DNA of 64,000 bases from Ptychodera flava (lineage: Eukaryota > Hemichordata > Enteropneusta > Ptychoderidae), in the NCBI RefSeq assembly GCF_041260155.1, contig NC_091932.1:11209304-11273303 (forward strand), in the 5' to 3' direction. The notes under the pieces are model-generated. The model saw only the letters and a program-made list of their open reading frames with translations. It was not told the origin of the DNA and ran no database searches. Positions 26,801 through 38,300 of the stretch are shown one piece after another; the stretch's first letter is position 1, and every line of letters starts with the position of its first letter. The position numbers and the translations under genes are program-made.

Positions 26801-29670
26801 TACAACTGGTAAACAACTAACGATCACAACCATCGCTACCCTCAAATTGGGCTGCTTCTATCACACGTAAAGTACTGAAGCTCTGAAGTATCAGGTATCA
26901 ACAACTAGTATTAGGAAATGCATGCTGATTCGACTGTCCAATACCGCAAATGTATATCTAATTCAATACAGTCTTGCTTTAAGTATGGAGAATTCTACTT
27001 GTTGTCATATCTCCCTTCATTGCTAGGGAGCCATCATTATTTATGGCCTGGGGGTGTCAATGGAATTTAATCGGTAACTCTGAAATTTTGAATAATACCC
27101 GGTTCCCCCCCCCCCCCCCCCTTGACACCCCAGATGAATTTGAGTAACCCCCAGTGTTGGAAACTGGCCAAAATATTTGCCAGACATCAGGACAGGTAAC
27201 TTTCAAAACTTGCCTGTCCTGCCAGAAAGTTGCCTGTCCTGAATTTTTGACAAATCCATTCATTCAAAAAACAAAAAACCATTATGTACTTCAAACTGTA
27301 AACAACTTTATTTTCAACATGAGTATTAACTGTGATCTTACAAACAAACTGTTCTGAATTCCACTGTTTGAAATGAATTCTAATCCGGACTTGAATACAA
27401 AATTTCTACAATAACAATGCTGATAACACTCTTATACATTTTGATGATAACCGAGTACTGGACATTTCATCATGGATCTGTGCATGGTCTCTTTGATGAA
27501 ATCAGCGCTGACATGAGTCAAGAACAGATTACATCAAGTCAGTGTCCCTACAAACATCACTTTCCAGGAGATCAGAAAAGTCTGATTCATAATCAGAGTC
27601 CAGCCCCTGTCCTGCTACAAATGACTGTGTATCTGCTATCGCGCAAATCTCGCTAAGTGTGAGATTTACTACTATGAGCGACTTCCTGTTTACCCATGTT
27701 TACATGTCTCGCTTGCATTGCGTTCCAGCGTCACACAGTTTCAGTAGCATAAGCGTGTTGAAGTCGGACGTATTGGCATACTACATTTCGTTTATTTTAC
27801 ACAACATCTAGAAGCAGCTGATCAATGAGATTACTGGGTATGCCGTATGGGCTACTATCGAGAGCCCGACACACAGACATGGAAGTACAATTTTCCTTCC
27901 GTCCGATTGAAAAGTTACCCGTCTCGGACGGGAGGACGGGCGGTAGTTTCCAATGCTGGTAACCCCCCTCTCCAACACAGAAATTTTGACTGACACCCCC
28001 CCCCCACTTAGAAAACTTAAATATCAAGACATGTATTTGTAAAATTTACAAAAATATAGCAACAGTACAGACCTTTCATATCCTGCTAGATTATCATTGG
28101 TCATCGCGTGACGGTTGGAAAATGTGAAACCAACAAAATGAAATTCAAAGTCACAATAAAATGTAGAAGCTAGCTCACGCTATAACCAGTATCCAACCAT
28201 ATAGTATTGTTTACTTTGGATGGGTATCATGACAAGGTTTTCACTAAGATATCTGACAGGGCTGACTTTCAAAGTACTTGGGGGCGGCAGAACATGCAGG
28301 AGGCTGACGGGGAAAGCGTCAGAGGAGGTTGTACTCTCTCTGGTGTGGAAAAATTTAAGAAATTGATGTGTGCAATGATGCAGTCTGGTGCAATATGAGA
28401 GATGTTTTCAATTTGCATTTTTACTGAGTAAAACTGTTAGAACACCCAGAGGGGCGAGCACAAGAGGGGGCTGTCCCGATCCCGCCTCTCGCATCGAAAA
28501 TTTTGAAAAACTGATGTGTGAAATGGTGCAATCTGAGAGGTGTTTCAATTCATTTTGCAACAGAAATTGAGTAACCCCCTTCTTCCTCTCCATATTTTGA
28601 GAAACCCCCCTGTAGCTTTCAATTTTTTGAGTGACCCCCCCCCCCCCCCCACATTCCTCTGACCACCCAGGCCATAAATAATGGCGGCTCCCTTAACCTA
28701 CTCATTCCTGATGCCCTGTAAACAGGACCATAATCATCATTGAATGGGTTTGAACCAAACCATGTTGGTGAAAGTGTGCGGTCTTTGTGAATTACAAGGT
28801 TTCTCAGATACCCAATGTCAAAACCAAAAGATAATAATTGTAGATGGTACTAGCTCACTGTTTCCTGACCTTTGTGTTCTGCATAAAATTTACCAGCATC
28901 TTCTTTACTCCATGTCAGAATTTTTGAGTGAATGAAATAAAAATTATTTTGCAGAATGATTTCTTTGATTTCCTGAAAAAAAAAATCACACATAGGAGAA
29001 CAAACTGTCAAACTATTATGCACAAGAAGTGGTGATGTTAAATCAATTATGAAACATAGTTTGATACAGAAATTGGGCATTGTATCATTCATAATGATAA
29101 TCATTTCCATCCATGAATCCAAAACTTGCAAACTTCAACCACAGTCCCTTTGGCAGATGGACTGTCCTTCGAGTTGACCTTAGGACTTCACAGTTCACTC
29201 GAAAATTGTGCTGGACGAAAAGCAGTACTTGCTTGCTGGCTGCATCAACTCACTGTCAGCTAAGCTATAGTGAGTAACCACAGCTGGCCAGAGGACACCA
29301 ACAGTATACGCCCTCTATAGACGGCAGACCACACATTTCATTAGACGAAAAAATCCATTCCATAAAACTGGTCCAATAATCATTTTCATTCAAGGTAATT
29401 CATTACCAGGTCCATGGCACATTTGTGATTTACAAAATTAAGTAGGACCATTCTGAACCACTGATAGTTAGGGGTGGTACCAGGTGTCCGGTAAGCGTAC
29501 AGCATGCTTCACCTGCATGCCTGGCATTAAACGCGTTGAACGATCGAGAACGAGAAACAGGGATGAAATACCTGAACTTTTAGAGGTTGTGCGACGACAT
29601 CAGGTTTTATTACCGCGAGGGTGAGTTCCAGAACATTTGCAGCACGTTTGACAACACCAACCGATGTCAT
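23637..29670 (-). CDS. NME6: NME6: nucleoside diphosphate kinase-family protein (gene span, five coding exons)
   Basis: Five exons with GT-AG borders and matching phases: 29670-29572, 28972-28870, 26185-26062, 25782-25706 and 23800-23637. They encode about 188 residues, close to human NME6. In order: LTLAVIKPDVVAQP (nucleotide-binding start of the NDK fold); FYAEHKGKFFYNRLVGYMTS (split by an intron); GPMSAHILARENAI; WRNLMGPTKVFR; LAPDSIRARYGLTDTRNATH followed by GSD, the phosphorylated-histidine motif with His at about 132; and the C-terminal NME6 tail (FFPEFNMDEWYR) typical of NME6 rather than NME1-4. The family transfers gamma-phosphate between nucleotides; published work reports human NME6 as mitochondrial and weak or inactive alone. 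A short upstream ORF (29681-29707, eight codons) precedes the start. The gene is divergent from the GlcNAc-transferase gene. Introns 2 and 4 carry repeats. Confidence 0.95.
23942..23998 (-). repeat. fragment of the small TTAA-type MITE (third copy)
   Basis: On the minus strand it begins AACCCTTTCACCACCGTGG, like the elements at 46072-46156 and 52071-52154, then diverges. It lies just inside intron 4, counted from coding exon 1, of NME6. Confidence 0.5.
24660..25074. repeat. large near-perfect inverted repeat (133-bp arms) in an NME6 intron
   Basis: The arm at 24660-24792 is repeated as reverse complement at 24941-25074 with about one single-base length difference. Shared words include TTACAACGCTTACAGGCAAG and AACCTAATGACTGGAT. 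The loop is about 148 bases. The repeat lies in the intron between NME6 coding exons 4 and 5, so the primary transcript could fold into a long duplex. No target duplication is obvious: the flanks are GAGCAAC and CATCTCC. Confidence 0.92.
25706..25782 (-). CDS. NME6: NME6 coding exon 4 (catalytic histidine)
   Basis: The acceptor is CCAACCAACAG and the donor is TCTG|GTAAG. It encodes ARDLAPDSIRARYGLTD and RNATHGS with the active-site His. This is too short to appear as a long open frame but is unambiguous. Confidence 0.93.
26062..26185 (-). CDS. NME6: NME6 coding exon 3
   Basis: The acceptor is CGTGTTCAAG and the donor is TTTTAG|GTACTG. It encodes KFFYNRLVGYMTSGP through LMGPTKVF plus two bases of Arg109. 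Confidence 0.93.
26186..27025. other. NME6 intron 2, part without identified elements
   Basis: Intronic, AT-rich. The 132-codon minus-strand frame here shows no domain pattern or splice support. Confidence 0.5.
27026..28692. mobile_element. TIR element with C-rich subterminal repeats (copy 1), interrupted by a hAT-like element
   Basis: The ends are inverted copies: GGGAGCCATCATTATTTATG at 27026 and, reversed, GGGAGCCGCCATTATTTATG at 28692. Inside are repeated words TTTGAGTAACCCCC and long C-runs at both sides, and a roughly 130-bp unit around TGATGTGTGCAATGGTGCAA. A second copy is at 40311-42600. Removing the nested element (27152-27958) leaves about 0.85 kb. The family is not recognised, and it is probably non-autonomous. 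Confidence 0.75.
27152..27958. mobile_element. non-autonomous hAT-like transposon, 807 bp, nested
   Basis: The tips CAGTGTTGGAAACT and (reversed) CAGCATTGGAAACT match at 12 of 14 positions. The element is flanked by a perfect 8-base target duplication GTAACCCC (27144-27151 and 27959-27966). An 8-bp duplication with CAGTG-type tips is the hAT signature. No transposase is recognised inside. Copy 2 of the host element (near 40.40 kb) shows the uninterrupted GAGTAACTCCCC site. Confidence 0.88.
28710..28775 (-). repeat. fragment of the small TTAA-type MITE (fourth copy)
   Basis: The minus strand reads CACTTTCACCAACATGGTTT and then GGTTCAAACCCATTCAATG, parallel to 46072-46156. It lies in NME6 intron 2, just outside the TIR element. 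Confidence 0.5.
28870..28972 (-). CDS. NME6: NME6 coding exon 2
   Basis: The acceptor is a long T-tract ending TTTCAG and the donor is AAAG|GTCAGG. It encodes EIKEIILQNNFYFIH through FYAEHK and the first base of Gly68. Confidence 0.92.
28973..29571. other. NME6 intron 1
   Basis: Intronic sequence of 599 bases. No element recognised. Confidence 0.7.
29572..29670 (-). CDS. NME6: NME6 coding exon 1
   Basis: 33 codons from ATG 29670 to Q33, ending CAG|GTATTT. The start is the first in-frame ATG before the LTLAVIKPD motif, and the context before it is GAA. Confidence 0.9.
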
Positions 29671-29991
29671 TTCAGAATAATCATGCTAATCCATAGGGCG
29701 CAGCCATTGTTGTACTTTCTTCTTGACAACCTAAGGAGTGTACATGACGATAAAATCTGTTCATTAAATATTACGCTTGACAGGGGCAAATAAAATATGA
29801 GAACGTTAACCTGGAACCATTTGATGTGTTTTAGCCCTGTCCAAGAGCACAATAATGATTAAATTTCCCTCTCTTTTTTTCGACTCATATTGCTTTTTGG
29901 TATTGGTCTAAGCGGCCTTATCAACAGCGCGACAGCGCCAGTGCACAGGTGAGAGCCGGTCTCTGACAAGCTTGATGATCGGGGGAATAAG
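29671..29991. promoter_or_regulatory. probable shared divergent promoter of NME6 and the GlcNAc-transferase gene
   Basis: The NME6 start (minus) and the probable first donor of the plus-strand gene (GGAATAAG|GTAAGA at 29991) are about 320 bases apart, so both transcripts should start in between. The segment near 29930 is locally GC-richer (GCGCGACAGCGCCAG). No TATA box was identified. Start sites are inferred, not seen. Confidence 0.5.
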
Positions 29992-30634
29992 GTAAGAAAA
30001 CATACGGTTCGAAGCAGGGACCTGTCTTACACCTGACTCGGTTGCCTAAATGTTTGATTTCGTAAGCAATCTCTGCTCTCCGTTACTACCTCTATGTTGA
30101 GGGGAACTGCATGTGCATGTATTTGTACTTCGTAATGTAGTTCGGGTGTTGTACTTGAAGTTGAACTCAGCATCTATTTTTTACATCCATGAACTCAGAT
30201 ATCGCAGCAAGTCACAGTCTGGCAGACGACCATGCATGATAATTGAGGCCTCCGCAGTCGCCGAAAACCCAATCGTGTTACAAGTGTAGGGGCAACGGGG
30301 CGTTTCTTTACACCATTTACATATGAAATACAGCCCTTCAGCCTCAATTGTAGGGATTCCTTCTCAATGCCAGTAAACAATAGGTGACCCCGCCGAGTTC
30401 CATTGGCTAAAATGTAAACAAAATTTATTGATACTAGCAGAGTAAGAATTGCGACCTTGAAGATCTTATGAAGTTATGTGCAGGGCTTGCCTTACACGTC
30501 CGTTCTTCAAGTGACTTATGGGTTACACACACACGCCTACAAGGTACGACCGTAGAGCCAAGTAAGTTGGTAAATTGTAAATCTGTGCGTCATGGACGCT
30601 GTTTAAACACTTATTACTCTTTCTTTTCTTATAG
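29992..30634 (+). other. probable 5'-UTR intron of the GlcNAc-transferase gene
   Basis: Runs from a consensus donor (AAG|GTAAGA) at 29991/29992 to a strong acceptor with pyrimidine tract (TTTCTTTTCTTATAG) ending at 30634. The coding start lies 83 bases downstream. Exon 1 would be wholly untranslated, as in vertebrate GCNT1. Confidence 0.5.
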
Positions 30635-30717
30635 CAGACGGTCTAACGGCACAGAAACACAAGTCTAATACCAGACTAGTTAATACTGGACTTTGCTGAT
30701 TACTTGGACCGTTTAGA

Positions 30718-32142
30718 ATGATATGCCGAAAATGTGCAAAACTGTTCCCATTCCTGATCCTCATGGGCACTGCTTGCCTGTTCATCCAGCTGACATTCCT
30801 GTTTTCTACCAAAGAGTCGATTGCAAAATACGGAGATGAAAGTTCACCTCAGAACACTGGAGTGCTTCAGAAAGTCAAGGCAGCTGGTGCACAGGACCAT
30901 GCTGCCAGATTACTCATTGCCAAAGAAACGTCTAATCTCAAGCAACTTCCACTTCCGAAGCATGGTGAGATAAATGCGGATAGAGACCCACGATTCTGTA
31001 AAGTACAGGGACTCACAGAAGGGAGCAAATGCTCGTCTCTCACGTCTGGGAGTCTCAACGACATTACACAAGTTCAGCACATAATAAACGGGTCGTGGGG
31101 AGAAAACTTAAAAGTGATCCCGGATGATGCCATCATCAGGTGGACCTTTCACTGCAATGTGTTTAAAGAGAAACGAGAATACATTTTAGAGCCACTGTCA
31201 GCAGAGGAGGGTGCATACCCGATTGCCTACAGTATTGTTGTGCACAAAGAAGCAGCTCAGGTTGAGAGGCTACTCCATGCTATATACATGCCACAGAATT
31301 TGTACTGCATTCACATTGACATGAAAGCATCTGACGAGTTCAAGCAAGCCATTGTTAACCTTGCCAGCTGCTTTGAAAACGTCTTCATCGCATCCAAACT
31401 CGAGAATGTCATCTACGCCACAGCTTCTCGGTTACAAGCTGATCTCAACTGCATGGAAGATTTGATCAGGGACAAGGTAAAATGGAAGTACTTGATCAAT
31501 CTCTCAGGGCAAGACTTCCCTCTGAAAACCAACCGTGAAATCATGCAGCAGTTGAAAGCCTTCAAAGGCTTGAATGACATCCCTGGCGTACTGGCTGATG
31601 GCTTTGTGAAAGAGAGAACAGATTTTGTTTACAGTGTAGAAAATGGTCAAGTTGTACATGGCAGAGCAACGAAAGCGCCGCCGCCTCACAACATTACCAT
31701 ATACTTTGGCAATGCATACAATGTCTTCAGCCGAGAATATGTCCACTGGGTTCTCAACGACAAGATACCAAAGGATTTTCTCCAGTGGTCCCAGGATACC
31801 TATTCTCCAGATGAGCACTATTGGGTTTCCCTGCAGCGTATTCCAGGAATTCCAGGTGGTTATCCAAAGGCCACCTGGGGTTCCACTGCCAGGGCCATTA
31901 AATGGTCTCAGTATGATGGTAAGCTTTACCCCAAATGTGCAGGCCAATATGTCCGCCAAGTTTGCGTGTTTGGAGTCGGCGATTTACCGTGGCTCACATT
32001 TCAACACCATCTCTTCGCAAACAAATTTGACCTCAACCTTGACCCTGTTGTGGTCCAATGCTTGGAAGAGTGGTTGAAAAACAGGCTTCTTAGACTTGTT
32101 AACTGGAGCAATTTCCCGCACAATCTGTACGGTGACAACTAA
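30718..32142 (+). CDS. GCNT: beta-1,6-N-acetylglucosaminyltransferase, core-2/I-branching family (GT14)
   Basis: Complete 474-residue type II Golgi glycosyltransferase in one coding exon, as in vertebrate GCNT1/3/4. Short cytosolic tail MICRKCAKLF, signal-anchor at about 9-29, stem to about 130, then the catalytic domain: YPIAYSIVVHKEAAQVERLL (168-187), LYCIHIDMKAS (195-205), YLINLSGQDFPLK (258-270), and SPDEHYW (363-369), whose E366 aligns with the catalytic glutamate of mouse C2GnT. Nine lumenal cysteines (94, 105, 146, 197, 218, 245, 407, 416, 448) match the nine conserved in core-2 enzymes. N-glycosylation sites are at N124, N325 and N463. The family adds GlcNAc in beta-1,6 linkage to the galactosamine (or galactose) of mucin-type O-glycans. 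Exact acceptor (core 2, core 4 or I branch) cannot be told. Divergent from NME6. Confidence 0.96.
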   Translation: MICRKCAKLFPFLILMGTACLFIQLTFLFSTKESIAKYGDESSPQNTGVLQKVKAAGAQDHAARLLIAKETSNLKQLPLPKHGEINADRDPRFCKVQGLTEGSKCSSLTSGSLNDITQVQHIINGSWGENLKVIPDDAIIRWTFHCNVFKEKREYILEPLSAEEGAYPIAYSIVVHKEAAQVERLLHAIYMPQNLYCIHIDMKASDEFKQAIVNLASCFENVFIASKLENVIYATASRLQADLNCMEDLIRDKVKWKYLINLSGQDFPLKTNREIMQQLKAFKGLNDIPGVLADGFVKERTDFVYSVENGQVVHGRATKAPPPHNITIYFGNAYNVFSREYVHWVLNDKIPKDFLQWSQDTYSPDEHYWVSLQRIPGIPGGYPKATWGSTARAIKWSQYDGKLYPKCAGQYVRQVCVFGVGDLPWLTFQHHLFANKFDLNLDPVVVQCLEEWLKNRLLRLVNWSNFPHNLYGDN

Positions 32143-35034
32143 AATTGAAACTTTACTTATACTTCAAGAAAAGTACTCAAAGACTTACTAGCTTTAATAT
32201 TCAAAAATCACTCACATTTTTTAATTATCTTTTCTAAATTCTTTCTCATTATTTTGTTAACTAATATATTTTAAATTTATAGACAGTAATCATTGTTAGC
32301 CAGAGTCTATGAAAACATTAAAACAGTACTAAAATTCTGTCCTTTGTGGAAGTGATAATCAGTTTCTTGAAATTTTGGCGGTGAAGTTACAATTGCCTGT
32401 GATACTTGTACAAATCATAGTACAGTAATTATCAAAATAACTGTTTACACATTAAAAAATGAACATTGTGAAATAGATGAAAGATTAATTTATGTTGAAA
32501 TATCGAATAATGCTTTGTGACTTGAACAGTCACTATTTGGTGGAATAATTCTCACTTTCCTCATTGTTAAAATGTACGATGGTATCTTAAGATTAGGGTA
32601 TGTACAGACATGGTATGGCCATAAACCAGCAATGTGTTTTGTATGCAGTGCACACAGGGTAAAATTATAATTTTTGTGTACAGACCATGAACATGGCTAA
32701 TAGAATAGACAAAATAATAATGGTAATCAAGAAATATTAGCAATTTATATCAGGACTGTCAGCTTTAAGGTAATTACATTTCAGGTACTGTTACTTGCAT
32801 GAAACCATCACAACTGAATGCAAGCATGTATTGTCATTGGTGTTCACTGAAGTCAACACAAAGTTTGTGATATTCACTGTACAGAGTGTCAATGGCACTC
32901 CTGTTTCAGTTATGACTGGTTCCGTTTTGTAAAGATGGGCACCAGAACTTGCACAAAGCGTGAAAGATTTATCTCATAAGTCATTTGAAAATTTCACAGT
33001 TCATATGTGTTTGTATATATTTGGAATGCATGCACGGTAAATATTCTGTGGCACTCTGCCAGTGTTCACAAAATGCTGAAGAATTCTTAGTGGGTGTTTT
33101 CCAAATGAGCATCACAATGGGGTATAATGTAAGGTGGCATTTATATAAACTGGTGTGCGTATGTTTTGTGCGTTAAAGCTCAATCAGCTTGTTAACAGTT
33201 GATGTATATGCCACTATTTGTGTTCTGTCCGTGAAATAATTTTCTTGTTCCGCTGCCAATATCATGTTGGCGTTCCTATCATCCAACCTGTCAACACAGC
33301 CAGTATGTCTGTGATGTTAAAGTTGTAGTCGACATGTGAATTTCAGTCTGGAATGTTGTAGTTTAAAAGTGAAGTTTAGTCTGGAATGGAATGCACTTGT
33401 CAACTATAACATTGCATGTTTTACACAATGTATTATATTGGCAACACTATTACTTTGTATTTAAACATACTCCTGAAATTACATTTATGGATATTTTATC
33501 GAAAGTTGTAGCTAGTGTATGGTTAGCTACGCGTGGCAGGGCTGTGTATTACTGGCTACAGGCCTACCACAGCAGGTGGTAGGAGGCCTATCACCGGTAA
33601 CCCACAGCCCTCAGAGCTATTGTATGGTTAAAATGTGTACAGCCACTTTGGCTCAGAGGGCACACCAGAAATTGTTTGTTCTCTGAATCTCACAATAACC
33701 AACAACACAGACAAGTGTGTTACCGGGGGATGGGAGATTTCTTATCAATACAACAATCAGTGTTTCATGAATGATGTCATGAACAAAGGCAAGCACTCAA
33801 TGTGTGAAGAGTTTCCCATCCAAAAAGTACTGTATAGATTGTGGCAATAGACATTCAGAGCATTCATTTACCAATAATCCTTTTTCCAAAGGTTCTGTGA
33901 TCCAACTCAGGTATGTTTTGAAAAAGTATGAACCTCAAAATTCAAACACTTTAACCTTTGCTCAGCCTTTCCATGGAGGCACATTATTCCATGTGGAAAT
34001 CAAGAACAAAATCCAGGGATCACCATACAAACTTTCGTACCAGAGAAACAAATTACCCCATCTGTACCAACTGTTGAAATTCAAAATGGCTGCCATCCCT
34101 GTGTTAACTTTTTGCAGAGAACGAAATTTTTGATTTTCCCTAAAATAACCCAGTGAAAACTTGTTTTCAGTAGGTTTGTTTTGAATGTTTACTGTGAGTT
34201 AAGCTGTTTAGCTTGTCACCAAAGTGTCTATACATGTGAAATGGACTATTTTACATTTAAATTCTTGTCCAGACCAGAATTTACAGGTCAATAATAAAAG
34301 TGCAATCTGTACATGTAGAGGATAAGTTGACAAGCTGAATACTGTTTATCTCAATATGCTGGTGGGAGTAGAACAAGAAACGAGGGTTGACATAAAAAAT
34401 AAGAATAGTGAAAAAATCTTCAAAAGTTACAGCTACTGGCGCTGTGAACCACTTCCAGTGCAACATCACGGGATCAAACTTTGTGATAAAAAGTGTTTCA
34501 GCAGCTTACTGTTCAGAATGCTGGGCTACTCATTTTTCTTTCCCAGGTCGCAGTGACACATATGATAGGGATTGTTGGCTATAAAAAAAGATGCATGGTT
34601 TCACATGTTGTTGGCCAAGGACAGTAACCCATGCATTTATTGTCATGTATGCCATTGAGGTGTCACTGAAGCATATGCTACTGTAGTAATTATTCAGCAA
34701 CAAAGTATTTGCTAACTGATGCAGATATCCATCAAAGTCACCCTGTTATTGAAACCACAAAAAAAAATGGCTACTTAATGCAAGTTTGGTGTTTACTACA
34801 ACCTTGGCTTGAATCACCAAGGCTATTGAATTCACCAACTTGATAAATTTGTACGGAGGGAATTGCATGGGGGTCAAACTTCACATGAATGATTCCTTTA
34901 CACATCAGGTCAGTATTTACGCTGTTCTGTGGACAAAAAGTCCATTATAATTGAGTCAAATCAATTGTGATGTCTGTTTTTTGAGAAAGATAAGGTAGAA
35001 TGGGCCTCGGCGACAGATACTAGGACTCTCAAAT
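32143..35034. other. 3' flank of the GlcNAc-transferase gene; possible long 3' UTR and old repeats
   Basis: No further exon seen. A diverged copy of the 'S' repeat lies at 33.97-34.14 kb (CCAGGGATCACCATACAAAC) and another dispersed repeat word at 34.27 kb. The extent of the 3' UTR cannot be set by eye. Confidence 0.4.
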
Positions 35035-35335
35035 TTTTCCAATGCTTTTCTGGTCTACCACTTGTGGGCTGTCATTTTCAAGCTCTTGAAGTAAGAAAAA
35101 TTCTTACAATCTCAGTTTTCGGAAAATTGAAAATTTAATGTTTATCCACTGAGTTAACAGGGATGGCGGCCATTTTGAATAGCAAACATTGGTAAATTTT
35201 ACGTTATTTGTTTCTCTAGTACCAAACTTTGCACGGTGACCCTGATTTTTTTATGATTTGGTAAGAGTTGAAAGTCATTAAGCAAGGTTTGGACAGAAGA
35301 TAAGTTTTCCACTTTTGACTCTTGAGGTGCATACT
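35035..35335 (+). repeat. dispersed repeat, copy 2 (partner at 4.52-4.80 kb)
   Basis: Shares GATGGCGGCCATTTTGAAT, TTTGTTTCTCTAGTACCA and the order of the surrounding words with the stretch at 4520-4800. Confidence 0.7.
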
Positions 35336-38300
35336 ACTGTAAAGTGTGTTGGTTCCTTAGCAGTGGCTCAAGCCTGATTTTACAAGGTTCTTACAAGAAA
35401 GGACACATGCAAAACAACTGAGAAATGCAATCAGATTAGGCAGAAAATGAGGCCAGACACAACTACAAATTTAATTATTTATTTTTTTACAAAATTTATT
35501 GTCTTTGTCGAACAAATGGTACTCAGCTGTTCTGTTCAGTGACTCCAAGTCTGGTTACAGAGTATCAGTGACTCAGAGTGCAGATCATGTATATCAGTGT
35601 GTACCCTCCCAGCTAAATTGATGCACCACTGATCTGAAAAGTTTAATCAGAAAAACTTCACATATTGTCTTGATTCTACTGTCCTGAATTTCATGCAAAA
35701 TAACTTCCTGAGATTCTGAAATTGACTCAAAGAGTTCAACAATTTTTTGAGTTACAAGGAATACAGATTTCTTCGACATAACTCAAGAATTAATATACAA
35801 TGTACAGTGATCTTTTATACATACATATGACTATTATTTCCACAGAAATGCAAAATATGTATACACACATATAAAATATGTGTATAAACTATGTGTATCT
35901 GTGTGTGTATATATATACAGGCACACACATACACACACACACATACATACAAGTGTATAGTCACAACATGTTTGTGTACCTACTTTAATACTTACTTTTT
36001 TGAATTGCTTTCAGAGGATTTGTCTTTCTAAAACTCAAATTGATTATTTTACTTGCGGCCGAAATCTGTCACATTGATAGTTTATTTTTTTTTGTACATT
36101 TTAATATAAATTATACGAATGACTGGAGATCTTTCCATTAAGCTTTTATTTGAGGCTGTTTATAGTTTGCACAAAGTGTACTAATTTATTTACTTCAGGA
36201 TGTAATATTATCTTAAGATTAATATTATCTTTATTTTCATACACATCTTTTTTCTTTCATTTTATATTTTTCATTGTATATCTGATGATCTCATGGATTT
36301 ATTGAAGCTAATTTTTTTCCCTGTTAAATTATAGACCCACATGAAAAACTCAAGGGTCTATGGTTAAATTCCAATACAACCACAGAGGACAATTAATGAC
36401 AGGAAATATGGTGGAGGTGTTTTTCCCTACTGATAACAGATTTTCCTGCAATATTTTGGTGAAACTAAGGGCAAATTTACCAAGAATTTTTGAAAAATTA
36501 GCTTACATTCCACTGCAATATGAATCACAGGGGTGGTGCAGTAGCTAAATTTGGTGATAAAAGGATCATTTTAACTTCTATTGTCTCTTTAATAGACTTA
36601 AATTATACCTTGCCTGTTCTACTGGAAGTCTCCATCATGTCTATTTACAGATGTACCAAAGCCCTGTGTTGAAAAGTAAACGGTCTGCTTACCAACTGTG
36701 TATCCGCCTTTTTGATATGTAAATATTGTCAAATTATACATATAGGGTCAGTATTGTTAGGCATATGTTCCATTTCATTAGTTCTGCTGTACAGTACATC
36801 ATTCCAAAAAAATGCTGTATTCATGTCTCCTGTAGCATGTCTTCTACAAAGAGTGTTGGTAGGTCCTTTATTTTCACCCACTGGGGTGTGAAGAAAACAG
36901 CAAAATTGATAACTTTAAACATTATCTCGCAAAAACTGACCAAAAAAAGTGTTTATGGTTATTTGAGGAGTTTTTATTTTCACCTCATTAGATCCGTCTC
37001 AGTTTTTTTCTAGTGTCAGTATTGTAGAATATAACCCATATTGCTGTCCAAATATTCACTGGTATATTTTGACAGAAACACTGTCACAACTCTGATCAGG
37101 TATGGTGTTTAAAGTATAGCTTGCTTGTGATAAACTTCAGGACTTGGGTGTTTTGTGTAATGGCGCACATTTATAAGCGTTGACCTGCATAGAGATTTCA
37201 GATTTTCTGCTATGATCTGATGGGGCATACCTTATATGGTATCTCGTACGACTGTACCGGTACCCTGTTCAAATGTTCAAAATCTGTGTTGTTTGTGAAG
37301 TGTTTATACAGCAAACATTAATCAGCACTTTTTGTCCATATACTTGTATTTTCTAATGCAGGGTGTGTGCGTAGGTAGCACTGATGTATGTGCTAGCTGT
37401 AGCCATATTTGTTCTATGTCAACTTTTAACCTCTCTTCATCAAGAATACATTGTGAAAAAGAATTTCAGCACGGAAGTACTGGTAACACCCACATTCCTT
37501 GTACTTCATAAGTGTTAAACACATGCACATTGGGAGGTCTCATTTCGGCTAAGAAAACATTGCGCAATTAACTTATAATTTAGCGGTTTCATGATAAAAA
37601 AAGTTTTAAGTCCTTGATCAAGCCCTTTGACTGTAAATGTGACAGTCTACAAAAATTTAATTTATGTGTAAGATATTTCTTAGTTTTTGTAAAAGTATTC
37701 AAGATTTACAAAAAAATTCACTTTTGTCAGTCACACCTTGAAAGACATTTATGTAAGTCACACCTCGAGAATGATAGAAAATATGGCATTTTCATGATCA
37801 CTCATTAATTTCCATGAGACAAATTACAGGAAAATGAGACAAATTACAGAAAACAATCCTGGATTTAAAATTCAAGAATTCCTGTTGGGAACTGTGCAAG
37901 ATAAGTTGCATGTATGCATTCCTCGTAGAAATGCAACAGATTATGATATTACAAAATATCTAATATCTATCATGGATACGTGAAATTAACTTTTCAAGAT
38001 ATTTGGATTTTTAACCAAACAGTAACTGATCTACAAGAGCTAGACTTCGTTGTTTGGAGTTATTACTTTTTAAAATTTTGTTCAAGTGAACAAACCCGTT
38101 GTCTGTACTCAGTTGTAGGCTATATACCAGTAGATTTCTTATTATTTATCGGCCAGAAGCGCTAACTTTCAATGATTTTTCATTATTTTTGTTCTTTTTA
38201 CAATTGCAAGTTCTTGTTCTACTTCCAAAAGCATGTTGAAAGACCAATCATTTGTTTACAAACATAGCATCTGTACAAAGTAAATGCACTGTTACTGTTT

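Noticed and set aside
31504-32077. Antisense and alternative-frame ORFs inside the GlcNAc-transferase gene
   Set aside because: They are shadows of a well-conserved coding region.
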